From Chryseotalea sp. WA131a (lineage in GTDB: Bacteria > Bacteroidota > Bacteroidia > Cytophagales > Cyclobacteriaceae), in assembly GCA_025370075.1 (NCBI GenBank), contig CP073016.1, positions 3,348,001 through 3,412,000 on the forward strand: DNA of 64,000 nt, written 5' to 3'. Both the position numbers and the translations under genes were made by a program. The notes under the pieces were generated by a model. It was not told where the DNA came from, ran no database searches, and worked only from the letters and a program-made list of their open reading frames with translations. The first letter of the stretch is position 1; each line of letters opens with the position of its first letter. Shown here piece by piece: positions 50,560 to 59,657 of this stretch.

Positions 50560-53500
50560 ATGACTAGGCGGATTGTTCTTATTTTTCTAATTACCTTTTC
50601 TCTTGGTCAGGTGGCAGCCCAGCAACAAATAAAGGGTGTAACAAAGTCGATAAGTTCTGTTAGCACGGATAAAGGCACCAAGTATTATGGCAACAAGAAT
50701 GAGCCGCCACGCGCCATCGAATTTAATGAGCGGTCACTTGCTAGTGCTAACTTTCTAGTCAACATCAATAGCTATTTTGATATTCCGATCGAATTCACTT
50801 TCACCGAAACGGAATCAACTACTGACAACCTAGGAATGCGGCATCGCTTTCTGCAACAAAATTACAAAGGCATTCCATTAGAAGGCATGGGGTATCGTGT
50901 GCATGAGCGAAACGGATTTGTTACTTCGGCCAATGGCAAAGCAGTACGAAGTATGAACGTAAATACTCAAGCAACCCTTAGCGAAAGGCAATGTTTTCAA
51001 CTTGCTGTTCAATATTTACAAACAAAAGATACAACCATGCAACGCGGCAGAAAATTGATTGTATCTAAAGGCTTTGCTTTTTCACCAGAAAGTTTTTTTG
51101 TAGCCTACCAGTTTGATGTTGACGTGTCGTTGGTAGAGCGTTGGAGAATTTCCATTGATGCGCGCAGCGGCCAAGTTGTCAATAAAGTAAGCTTGGTCAA
51201 TAATTGCTTTGGGGAAAAAGAATCACCACCCCTGCCCTATAGTACTGGAACAGGATTGACAAACTATTATGGAACCCAAACGATTCGGGTTGAAAAATTT
51301 GAAGATGGTTCTTCGAGGCTGCAAGGCCAAACAGAGCATGGTGGAAAAATTGGGACGTATGATTTCGGAAATCGTCCCAGTATTATATTGTATTTGGGAA
51401 TTCCATTTAACCCGTCTTATTTCTTCTCCTCCAATAATACTTACAGCAGCCCCTATCAGAAGCCGGCCGTATCTGTTCAGTGGGCTGCTGAGCAAGCCTA
51501 TGAATACTATTTCAAAAAGCATAGTCGTAATAGTTTTGACAATAAGGGCAGTGAAATTAAATCATATGTACATGTTGATGTTAATTATGATAATGCTTTT
51601 TGGAACGGTAAGATTTTAGCCTTTGGCGATGGCAGCAAAAACAACCCATTGGTAGAATTAGATGTTGTCGGCCATGAACTAACCCATGGGGTAACGCAGT
51701 ATGAGGCGAATCTTCGCTATTATGGAGAACCGGGTGCTCTGAATGAGTCATTCTCAGACATTTTCAGCAAAGCGATTGAGTTTAGTGTATTTGGTGATAC
51801 TGCTACTTGGCAATTGGCCAAACATTTTCAGGCCGGTGGCTTGCGTGATTTTAGTAACCCCAATCTTAAAAAACAACCCGATACATATTTTGGAGATTTG
51901 TGGTACACAGGCTATGAAGATAATGGTGGAGTTCACTATAATTCGGGGGTGCAAAATTTTTGGTATTATCTTTTATGTAAAGGCGGCAGCGGGGTAAACG
52001 ATAGGCAGGTAAGTTACACTGTCAATGCAATCGGCATGGAAGCAGCCACCAAAATTGCTTACCGAAACTTAACGGAATATTTGAGCTATTTCTCAGACTA
52101 TCTTGATAGTAGAATTGGATCCATGTTAGCCACAGCCGACCTGTACGGAAAAAATTCAGTTGTCTATCAAGAGGTAGATAAAGCGTGGGATGCTGTGGGT
52201 GTAGTAGACGAACCCATCATCACCAATCTTGAACTATTTGATATCACTGCTACCACTGTAAAAATAAAAGGTACCCTTCTTCCTAGGGGAGATACGGTTA
52301 CGTATCGGTTTGAATATGGAACAACACCGATTTACGGAAGTTCGTCTGTCAACTATAAATACACAGATAAGGTAGAAGGCATATTAACAGGACTTCAAAG
52401 CAATACGAAATACTATTTGAGGCTGGTGGCTACCAATGAAAATGGAAGCTCTTATGCTGCCACAGAATTTACAACTATTTCACTGAGTCCCTTGGTAAAA
52501 ATTAAACAAACAGTTGATGTAACAGAAACCAACGCCATACTATATGGTCAGATAAATCCAAACAGTTTGCCTACCTCTTACTATTTTGAATATGGATCAA
52601 CACTTTCTTTTGGTTTGGTTACCCCGACATTTACATTGTCTGATACTACTGAGTTTTTGCAAGTTTCAGTACCGATTGGCAATCTTCAATCACGTCAAAC
52701 CTACTATTACCGATTGGTAGCAACCAATAGTTTTACATCTTCATCATCTGAGTCGGCTAATTTTTTCACAGCGGTGAAACCACTTATTAGTTCCTACTCT
52801 CCGAATATAGCAACCGTAGGCTCTGAGATAACTATTATAGGGCAAAACTTTAATGCAACAATGGATAAAAATATTGTAAAATTTGGTGCTACTCGTGCCA
52901 CCGTGTTATCAGCGAGCATAACCGAGATAAAAGTAAAAGTACCGGTAGGCGCCTCTTTTGGGCCTATCACCTTGCTGGATGTTGAGTCTGGTTTAAGTAC
53001 ACAATCTGTACAAGAATTTATGCCCACTTTCACTGGGGAATTCAAAAAAACCGATCTAACACATAGGGTCGGCATCAATGATATTTACTTTTATCAGACG
53101 TTTGTGAAGGACATGGATGGCGATAGTAGACCCGATATTATTGGCATCCACAACAGCGGTTTCTCGGTTCTCCAAAATGTAAATCAAGGGGGGGACATTA
53201 CCAGTGAATCATTTGTAAGAAATACATTTCCGTCTGAATATTCGCTTGGGCAGGCCTCCTTAGTTGATTTTGATGGCAATGGTTTACAGGACTTAGTAGG
53301 TTTCTATCAATACGGATTGCGGATATACCCAAATCTGTCAGTGCCGGGTTTTATCTTCTTTGGCCCTCCTATTGATTTATCTACAGGGTATTTGTCAAAT
53401 TTGATATTTGGCGATTTTGACCAAGACGGCCATATTGATATTGCCGGCACTAGTAGTGTTTGGACAGTAGGCAGTATTTTAAAGATCTTTAGAAATCTAA

Positions 53501-55653
53501 ATGCAAAAGGCTACTTAGCATCAAAGAACTTCGAACTGCGATACGAGAAGCCATTGACCTTCTTTATTGATTACCTTACTACAAGTGATTTGAACAATGA
53601 TGGTACTCCAGATTTAATGGCAGGTACATATAATAAAAAGTTTCTTTCCGTATTTGTGAACAAGAGCCACTCCGGTAATTTTGATTTTGAAGAAACAATG
53701 GTGCAGGATCCAACCAGAGCTGAATATCCTCAATATGTTTCGCACGATTTGAATCAGGATGGATGGAAAGATATAATCTCTTTCTCTCGCTCTCCGTATC
53801 AGAACGGAAATCTTTCCATTGCCGAAAATATGGGTACTTCACCCAACATCACCGCAGCAACACCAGCCGTAATCATTACCGACAATGGCATAAGAGGCGT
53901 TAAAACAGCAGACATAAATGGTGACGGTAAGCTTGATTTATTAGTTGGCATCGACAATTGGACATTTACATTACTTAACAATTCACTACAACTCAATGGG
54001 CATCTCTCCAGTTCTTCTTTTGAAAAATTGGCAACCTACGGAATGTCAGTGTCAAATGTTGGTTCAAATTCTGTTGAGACTCAATTGAGTCTTAATGATC
54101 TAAATGGAGACGGCAGACCCGAAGTCATTTGTAATTATGCCTATAACTTTCCGCCTCGTGATCGATATGGTTTCGAAATTTGGCAAAATGCCCCTGCTAA
54201 CTGCTTAGACCCTTCACTAATAAAACTTAACGTGACTAACTCGGCAACCATCATTCTGCCACCCGGCACAACGATAAATAAATACGAAATCGAATATGCC
54301 TATAGGGGCAATAGTGACTGGTATCCCGTCACTTCAACTACCATACCGGTGTACTCTGGTTACTCTTATCGGCTGAGGGTTCGCGCCAAATGCTATCTGG
54401 GCTTTACCGACTACTACTACATAGATTTTACCACTGATTGCGCAAACACAGACTATTTTACCATTTCAAGTGTAGAGGTCGACAAGGTGATATTCAATTC
54501 ATACAATTATTACGATGTACAATATTCACCCGCAGGCAAAAATCAATGGTTAACGCTTCCACAATCCACCAATCAGATTACCAATCTGACTCCTGGCACT
54601 AATTATGATTGGCGAATCCGTGGTTTATGTAGCACACCTGTTCAGTACAGCTATAGACAATTCACTACCCTATGCCCTAAGTTAAATTCACTTACAGTTA
54701 CCAATATACTTTACAACAAGGCCACCGTAAATTGGAGCAGCACCTCCCCAGGCGATGCACTTCTTGAGTACAGCGCAGACAACATCAACTGGACGCCCAT
54801 TGGTGCATCCAAGGAGATGTCCCCACTTCTACCTACCAAGCAATATTTTGTAAGGGGAAGAAAAATTTGTACAAATATCAATTCTGATTTTATTTATAAC
54901 TCATTTACTACACCCTGCCCGAAAGTTTCATCTGTAACCGTTGATGCGGTTACTCCATTCAACGCAAGAGTCAATTGGCTCGATGAATCGAACACCGGCA
55001 ATTACACCTTAACCTATTCAATCACTGCGGGCGGCCCTGTTTCAACTGTGCAGACTCGTTCAACTTCCTTTATATTGAACAATCTCCAGCCTGGTACTAG
55101 CTACACCGTCAAGGTTGCTCCGAATTGTGTTTCTAGCCAGAGCTTTACCTCAACAACTTTTACTACAATATGCTTTGTGCCTTTCGACTTATCCGTGAAG
55201 GAAATAAAATACACTACTGCCGAGATTTCGTGGAGTGATTCTTTCGGTGGCGTCAACTACTTTGTCGACTATGCGATTAAAGAAACCAACGTTTGGCAAA
55301 CAATTGAGACTAGATTGACCAATGTATCGCTTACTAAACTAAGGCCGGGTGTTGAATATGAAGTGAGAGTACACATCAATTGCTCAAGTGCAAAGGCACC
55401 CTTTGTTTCTCAATTTTTCAAAACTAATGTTTATGAAGAAACAACCATTGCCCCTAACCCAACAGAAAAGAGCATTACGATATTCCCAGCCAAAAATTTA
55501 ATCGGAAGTACTTTCAGTATGTATGATAACACGGGTAAACAAGTGGTCAACGGTGAGCTGATTGATTACACTATCGATTTATCTATTCTTTCTCCTGGCA
55601 TTTATATGTTGAAAATTGATGGAGAAAAACCTCTCAAGATTGTGAAGTTCTAA
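50560..55653 (+). CDS. M4-family (thermolysin-type) metalloprotease with FN3, IPT, FG-GAP repeats and type A T9SS sorting domain
   Basis: A 1697-residue secreted protease. Signal peptide to about residue 21; an FTP-type propeptide (FNERSLASANFLVNINSYFD, YKGIPLEGMGYRVHERNG); M4 catalytic domain with zinc motif HELTHGVTQYE (His372, His376) and third ligand Glu396 in GALNESFSDIF, and C-terminal M4 helices with GGVHYNSGVQNFWYYL. Then two FN3-like repeats (each with FEYGTTP/FEYGSTL and YYLRLVATN/YYYRLVATN), an IPT/TIG domain, seven FG-GAP/VCBS-type repeats (DMDGDSRPDI, DFDQDGHIDI, DINGDGKLDL...), four or more further FN3-like domains, and the type A sorting end (APNPTEKSITIFPAKN, LSPGIYMLKIDGEKPLKIVKF). 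It acts outside the cell. Confidence 0.93.
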   Translation: MTRRIVLIFLITFSLGQVAAQQQIKGVTKSISSVSTDKGTKYYGNKNEPPRAIEFNERSLASANFLVNINSYFDIPIEFTFTETESTTDNLGMRHRFLQQNYKGIPLEGMGYRVHERNGFVTSANGKAVRSMNVNTQATLSERQCFQLAVQYLQTKDTTMQRGRKLIVSKGFAFSPESFFVAYQFDVDVSLVERWRISIDARSGQVVNKVSLVNNCFGEKESPPLPYSTGTGLTNYYGTQTIRVEKFEDGSSRLQGQTEHGGKIGTYDFGNRPSIILYLGIPFNPSYFFSSNNTYSSPYQKPAVSVQWAAEQAYEYYFKKHSRNSFDNKGSEIKSYVHVDVNYDNAFWNGKILAFGDGSKNNPLVELDVVGHELTHGVTQYEANLRYYGEPGALNESFSDIFSKAIEFSVFGDTATWQLAKHFQAGGLRDFSNPNLKKQPDTYFGDLWYTGYEDNGGVHYNSGVQNFWYYLLCKGGSGVNDRQVSYTVNAIGMEAATKIAYRNLTEYLSYFSDYLDSRIGSMLATADLYGKNSVVYQEVDKAWDAVGVVDEPIITNLELFDITATTVKIKGTLLPRGDTVTYRFEYGTTPIYGSSSVNYKYTDKVEGILTGLQSNTKYYLRLVATNENGSSYAATEFTTISLSPLVKIKQTVDVTETNAILYGQINPNSLPTSYYFEYGSTLSFGLVTPTFTLSDTTEFLQVSVPIGNLQSRQTYYYRLVATNSFTSSSSESANFFTAVKPLISSYSPNIATVGSEITIIGQNFNATMDKNIVKFGATRATVLSASITEIKVKVPVGASFGPITLLDVESGLSTQSVQEFMPTFTGEFKKTDLTHRVGINDIYFYQTFVKDMDGDSRPDIIGIHNSGFSVLQNVNQGGDITSESFVRNTFPSEYSLGQASLVDFDGNGLQDLVGFYQYGLRIYPNLSVPGFIFFGPPIDLSTGYLSNLIFGDFDQDGHIDIAGTSSVWTVGSILKIFRNLNAKGYLASKNFELRYEKPLTFFIDYLTTSDLNNDGTPDLMAGTYNKKFLSVFVNKSHSGNFDFEETMVQDPTRAEYPQYVSHDLNQDGWKDIISFSRSPYQNGNLSIAENMGTSPNITAATPAVIITDNGIRGVKTADINGDGKLDLLVGIDNWTFTLLNNSLQLNGHLSSSSFEKLATYGMSVSNVGSNSVETQLSLNDLNGDGRPEVICNYAYNFPPRDRYGFEIWQNAPANCLDPSLIKLNVTNSATIILPPGTTINKYEIEYAYRGNSDWYPVTSTTIPVYSGYSYRLRVRAKCYLGFTDYYYIDFTTDCANTDYFTISSVEVDKVIFNSYNYYDVQYSPAGKNQWLTLPQSTNQITNLTPGTNYDWRIRGLCSTPVQYSYRQFTTLCPKLNSLTVTNILYNKATVNWSSTSPGDALLEYSADNINWTPIGASKEMSPLLPTKQYFVRGRKICTNINSDFIYNSFTTPCPKVSSVTVDAVTPFNARVNWLDESNTGNYTLTYSITAGGPVSTVQTRSTSFILNNLQPGTSYTVKVAPNCVSSQSFTSTTFTTICFVPFDLSVKEIKYTTAEISWSDSFGGVNYFVDYAIKETNVWQTIETRLTNVSLTKLRPGVEYEVRVHINCSSAKAPFVSQFFKTNVYEETTIAPNPTEKSITIFPAKNLIGSTFSMYDNTGKQVVNGELIDYTIDLSILSPGIYMLKIDGEKPLKIVKF

Positions 55654-55722
55654 TTCAGAATAGTGCTCACAACTTTTCTTGCCTCTTCTTTTTAAGTACT
55701 TTTATAAGAATATTCCATTCCT

Positions 55723-57288
55723 ATGAAAAAATTCACTACCCTGCTCGTCAGCATTTTTTTCCTCTGTAATCTTGCTTATTCACAAGCGCTCACCAGCAAG
55801 CAAATTGATTCACTCGTAAATAAAACGATGGAGGTGATGCCACTGGCAGGTATTGCTGTGGCCGTGGTGAAAGACGGAAAAGTAATTCATTCCAAGGGGT
55901 ATGGCGTGACTTCCATCAAAACAAAAGAAAAAGTAGACGAGAACACCCTATTTGCCATTGCATCGAACAGTAAATCATTTACCACCGCTGCACTCGCCAT
56001 TTTGGTGGATGAGGGCAAACTCTCGTGGCAAGACAAAGTGGTGGACTACATTCCTGAATTTAAAATGTACGATCCGTATGTTACCGCCAATTTCAACATT
56101 CAAGATTTGTTAACGCACCGTAGTGGCATGGGGCTTGGTGCTGGTGATTTGATGTTCTTTCCAGATGGTAGCAATTTTACGATCAAGGATATCCTCAAAA
56201 GTTTTCAGTACCAAAAACCAGTATCCGCGTTTCGCACCAAATTTGACTACGACAACCTGCTTTACATGGTGGCGGGTGAAGTAATAGCACGTGTAAGCGG
56301 CATGAGTTGGACAGAGTTTGTAGAAAAGAAAATCATGAAGCCGTTGGGTATGAGCCGCTCGGCTGGTGGTTATCAACTTTTGAAAGACAAAAAGAACGTG
56401 TCCATGCCACACGCAGCAGAAAAAGGAGTGTTGCGTCAATTACAACCTTACCAAGATGGCGATGGCACACTCGGTGCTGCGGGAGGAATTTATTCTAGTG
56501 TATCAGATTTGAGCAAGTGGTTACTTATGCACCTAAACGATGCCAAGTATGGCGATGCCCTTCAATCACAACTCATTACTATCAACAACCACCGCGAGTT
56601 GTTTCGGCCGCACACCATTCTTGGCTTCAACATCAAACCCGATCCGCGTTCCAAACGTCACCTCAACGCATATGGTTTGGGCTGGGGCATAGAAGACCAG
56701 CGAGGAAATATTTTGATCAGCCATACAGGCGGATTGCCTGGCATGCTCAGCCGCACAGCCTTTATTCCTGAATTAAATGTAGGTGTGGTGGTGCTCACTA
56801 ACACGGACCCCGGAGGGTATAGTTTTCAAACCATCTCTGCCTCCATCCTTGATGCTTACCTAGGCAAACCGAAAATGGACTTAATCAGTCGCACGCTAAA
56901 AAATATACAAGAGAGCGAAAGCCGTGGAGATTCTGTAACTACTGCCGTGTGGAATGCAGTGAAGAACGCCAAGGCAGACCATTTGAAATTAGAAAACTAC
57001 ACAGGCACCTACCGCGATCCTTGGTTTGGTGAAGTAAAGATTGTACTGAAAGAAGGAAAGTTGTGGTTTGCTTCGGCACGTTCGCCCAAGCTCAACGGGC
57101 AAATGTTTTATTACAAGGCCAACACATTTGCCATCAAGTGGGGGTATCAAGAAATGCCATGCGATGCTTTCGCCATTTTTCAAGTAGACGAAGAAGGTTA
57201 TCCAACCGGAATCCGCATGAAAGGAATTTCGCCAAATATGGATTTCAGTTTTGACTTTCAGGATTTGGATTTGCAGAAGTTGAAATAG
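55723..57288 (+). CDS. Serine hydrolase, class C beta-lactamase/PBP-like
   Basis: A 521-residue exported hydrolase (signal FTTLLVSIFFLCNLAYSQ). The class C/AmpC-like core has the SxxK nucleophile motif SNSK (Ser81) in FAIASNSKSFTTAALAIL, the YxN motif in FDYDNLLYMVAGEV, and HTGGLPGMLSR as the KTG-like HxG triad. The C-terminal hundred residues (YTGTYRDPWFGEVKIVLKEG, DFSFDFQDLDLQKLK) form a DUF3471-type beta-barrel domain. Members are esterases, D-amino-acid peptidases or beta-lactamases; the real activity cannot be told. It stands alone, 70 bp behind the M4 protease. Confidence 0.92.
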   Translation: MKKFTTLLVSIFFLCNLAYSQALTSKQIDSLVNKTMEVMPLAGIAVAVVKDGKVIHSKGYGVTSIKTKEKVDENTLFAIASNSKSFTTAALAILVDEGKLSWQDKVVDYIPEFKMYDPYVTANFNIQDLLTHRSGMGLGAGDLMFFPDGSNFTIKDILKSFQYQKPVSAFRTKFDYDNLLYMVAGEVIARVSGMSWTEFVEKKIMKPLGMSRSAGGYQLLKDKKNVSMPHAAEKGVLRQLQPYQDGDGTLGAAGGIYSSVSDLSKWLLMHLNDAKYGDALQSQLITINNHRELFRPHTILGFNIKPDPRSKRHLNAYGLGWGIEDQRGNILISHTGGLPGMLSRTAFIPELNVGVVVLTNTDPGGYSFQTISASILDAYLGKPKMDLISRTLKNIQESESRGDSVTTAVWNAVKNAKADHLKLENYTGTYRDPWFGEVKIVLKEGKLWFASARSPKLNGQMFYYKANTFAIKWGYQEMPCDAFAIFQVDEEGYPTGIRMKGISPNMDFSFDFQDLDLQKLK

Positions 57289-57473
57289 GCTTGCATGACT
57301 AAGTTTATTGAATAGTTATAGAATAGAAGATGGGTCAACCAGAATAACTGCTTGCTAACGCCAATCAGACTAACAATTTTTAAACATTGGCTGGGATGAA
57401 AATAAACCTCTTTATGGATAAAAATAGTGTAACCGCTCGCAAAACCGCTCGGGTAGAGTTGGAGGTGATTAAT

Positions 57474-58875
57474 CCCAGATTTTGCAGTAGAACTATTTTG
57501 AACTAACCGGTAAGACTTAGTGGCAGGTTTATATTTTTAATATTTGAGAAAAGGCCATCATACCATTGTCTTCTTTTGAGTGGCACGGACATTTGCAATA
57601 CCCATTTTTGAGCCTCTTCCTCCAACCAACTTCCAACTGCAAAGCAGTTGAACCTTAATGTTGAAAGCTTGGGCTGGGGCTGTTTCTGGTGGGTTATTTG
57701 CCGGAACAGGCTCATCAAATTATAGGCTACCATTACAAAACGCATAGCTGTTTCGGTAGCACAAAAGCTGTCCATGCAAAAACCTTCTGCACCAAAATCT
57801 TCTTTGAGTTCTTTTATCCTGTTCTCAGCATCTCCCCTGCGTTTATATTGTTCCCATATTTCCAATGCTGGCAATTTTTGGTTCGTTACAAAGGCGTGAT
57901 ATCTTTTACGGTATACTTTTTCGTCTGCTATGCCCATGCTACTAAATAATGTCTTTAGTTTTTTCCCTGTAGCCTTGGCCCTGATTTCTTCACTTTGCTT
58001 TATTACTACTATTCTTCTTGCACCGCTCCAGCCTCCTTGTTGGTAGCTTATTTCAGATATCCACAGCCCTTCCCCTACAGCATTCCATTGGGTAATATTA
58101 TAAATGCTGACTTGTAGATTCGCATAGAGTTTACAGGCCATAACGTAGGGTATATCTTTTCCTTCAATGAAATCTAAGATCGTACTACTGCAAAAGCCAC
58201 TATCGGCCCTGAACAATCCTATTGTTTTATTTTTGAGGATCGTAAAGGTCTCCTCTAAAAAGTGAATGCAGTTACTGTTGCTCCCTGTATTGCCACTGCG
58301 GTTCCAGCAGTTGGCCACCATGCGGATATCATTGACAAAAGCAAATAAGGGATGGTGGCTGCCCCTTCCAGGCTTCTTGGGGTTGTACCCTTTTTTGCTC
58401 CCTTCCTGTTCTCCATAGCGCGTGATAACGCTGCTGTCAACATCCAACGTGTAATTATCAAACTGCAGCTGCTCAAAAAACCAGCTATACAATTCAATGA
58501 AAAGATGGTGGTGCATGGAGGGTGTGAACTTTTTAAAGAAACGCCCAAATGTTGTTCCTGAAGCAACACGCTTCCATCCGAATATTTCGCGCAAAACTTC
58601 ATCTACCCTAACCACTGCTGTATGGCTGAACCGAAAACATCCGATCCATGTACTTACCCAAAAACTCTCAATTATACTTATAGCATCGATGCTGTTGTTG
58701 CTCTTTCCTTCTGGCAATCCAAGGGTTGATAGCTTCTTGCTGATACCTGTCTTATCGATCAGCATTTTCATCTCCTTCATACCGCCCCAAGGAGTTACTA
58801 ATCTATCGGTGTAGTGGTGTTCCATATTCAAAAATAAGACACTATGTCGTATCTATTCCTATTGCAAAATCTGGG
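57474..58875. mobile_element. Complete IS1380-family insertion sequence
   Basis: The element has perfect 13-bp terminal inverted repeats (CCCAGATTTTGCA at 57474-57486 and TGCAAAATCTGGG at 58863-58875) and is flanked by a direct TTAAT (57469-57473 and 58876-58880), which I read as the target-site duplication. It is 1402 bp long and carries a single intact transposase gene on the - strand. The intact ends and gene show that the insertion is young. It lies in an intergenic stretch. Confidence 0.9.
57503..58831 (-). CDS. IS1380-family transposase
   Basis: A 442-residue DDE transposase. The acidic residues lie in NYTLDVDSSVITRYGEQEG, GLFRADSGFCSSTIL and the RGDAENRIKELKEDFGAEGF block; the last is the E-containing signature of IS1380/IS4-like enzymes. 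FSHTAVVRVDEVLREIFGW and YNPKKPGRGSHHPLFAFV are also typical of the family. Start and stop lie between the terminal repeats, the start about 30 bases inside the right end. Reading frame is unbroken, so it is probably active. Confidence 0.94.
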   Translation of the reverse strand: MNMEHHYTDRLVTPWGGMKEMKMLIDKTGISKKLSTLGLPEGKSNNSIDAISIIESFWVSTWIGCFRFSHTAVVRVDEVLREIFGWKRVASGTTFGRFFKKFTPSMHHHLFIELYSWFFEQLQFDNYTLDVDSSVITRYGEQEGSKKGYNPKKPGRGSHHPLFAFVNDIRMVANCWNRSGNTGSNSNCIHFLEETFTILKNKTIGLFRADSGFCSSTILDFIEGKDIPYVMACKLYANLQVSIYNITQWNAVGEGLWISEISYQQGGWSGARRIVVIKQSEEIRAKATGKKLKTLFSSMGIADEKVYRKRYHAFVTNQKLPALEIWEQYKRRGDAENRIKELKEDFGAEGFCMDSFCATETAMRFVMVAYNLMSLFRQITHQKQPQPKLSTLRFNCFAVGSWLEEEAQKWVLQMSVPLKRRQWYDGLFSNIKNINLPLSLTG

Positions 58876-58939
58876 TTAATTGAGTTCCAATGGAAGGAGG
58901 AAGTAGTACACTGGATTTCGCTAAATTTTATTTTCAATT

Positions 58940-59137
58940 ATGACCGAACGTGAATTGATAAAACTTGAAGCCACCATTCGAAACAAAATGGAGGAAATCA
59001 GAAAACAGCGCGTAAGCCTGAAAGATTCAGGCATTGGTGGACTAATGAATACGCTAAAGAAGGTAGACGAAGCCCTATACGAAAAAATATTGCCCGATTA
59101 CAAAAAGATGGCGATAGAAAGCAAAATCTTTAAATAA
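58940..59137 (+). CDS. Small conserved-looking helical protein
   Basis: A 65-residue protein, highly charged and helical (LIKLEATIRNKMEEIRKQRVS, KKVDEALYEKILPDYKKM). I do not recognise it. The start ATG is 60 bp to the right of the IS target duplication. No membrane segment or signal. It could be an antitoxin-like or accessory peptide, but no partner gene is visible, so I leave it as hypothetical. Confidence 0.55.
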   Translation: MTERELIKLEATIRNKMEEIRKQRVSLKDSGIGGLMNTLKKVDEALYEKILPDYKKMAIESKIFK

Positions 59138-59657
59138 CAACTCTTATGAGTCAAATTTCCTTCGTCTAAAGTAAACCAAATCAAACTTTAACAATATACT
59201 ATTCAAATTTAACAGCTATAGCATACTCTGCCCATTCCCCAAAAACTCCAGCATCCAAACAAAAACAAAAAGCTGGATCTGGAGTTGATGTAAGTGAGTA
59301 AGTAGTTTATCTAATGTTGCAAAAGCTGGCTCCTCGTACGAAAACGCTATCCGGTGAAAAATATACGAGAAGAAAACGATTGGCTTAGAAAAACCTCAGG
59401 GCGAAGTTCATTGAGAAGGCCTTGAAACTAAAATTTCTTTAGACGAACAGTTTCTTCGTCCAGTTGGACAGGAAATTATTTTACCAACCTGATGAGGCCA
59501 TAAACTGAGGGGAAAATTTCAAAAATGAAATCTCCATAAGATCACGCTCCGAAAAAAATTGTAGAAAGTCATTTGGTGATTGCCCAGTTTATTGATCAGC
59601 AGGGAACCTTGCTGTGCCTTGGCAATGGCGAAGAAATCTTCGGAAGCCTCTGCGTGA
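59138..59657. other. 520-bp stretch without an intact gene; decayed DNA with a hairpin
   Basis: No reading frame longer than about 60 codons looks real. One + frame gives short open pieces separated by stops (KIYEKKTIGLEKPQGEVH, EGLETKISLDEQFLRPVGQE), as in a decayed gene, but I cannot name a family. At 59244-59286 the arms AACTCCAG-C-ATCCA and TGGAT-CTGGAGTT pair over 13 bases with a bulged C and an A-rich loop; it has no T-run. The stretch is followed by the 3' end of the HisA-like gene. Confidence 0.45.

Noticed and set aside
58940..59137. 65-residue protein considered as an antitoxin beside an IS element
   Set aside because: No toxin gene next to it and no DNA-binding motif.
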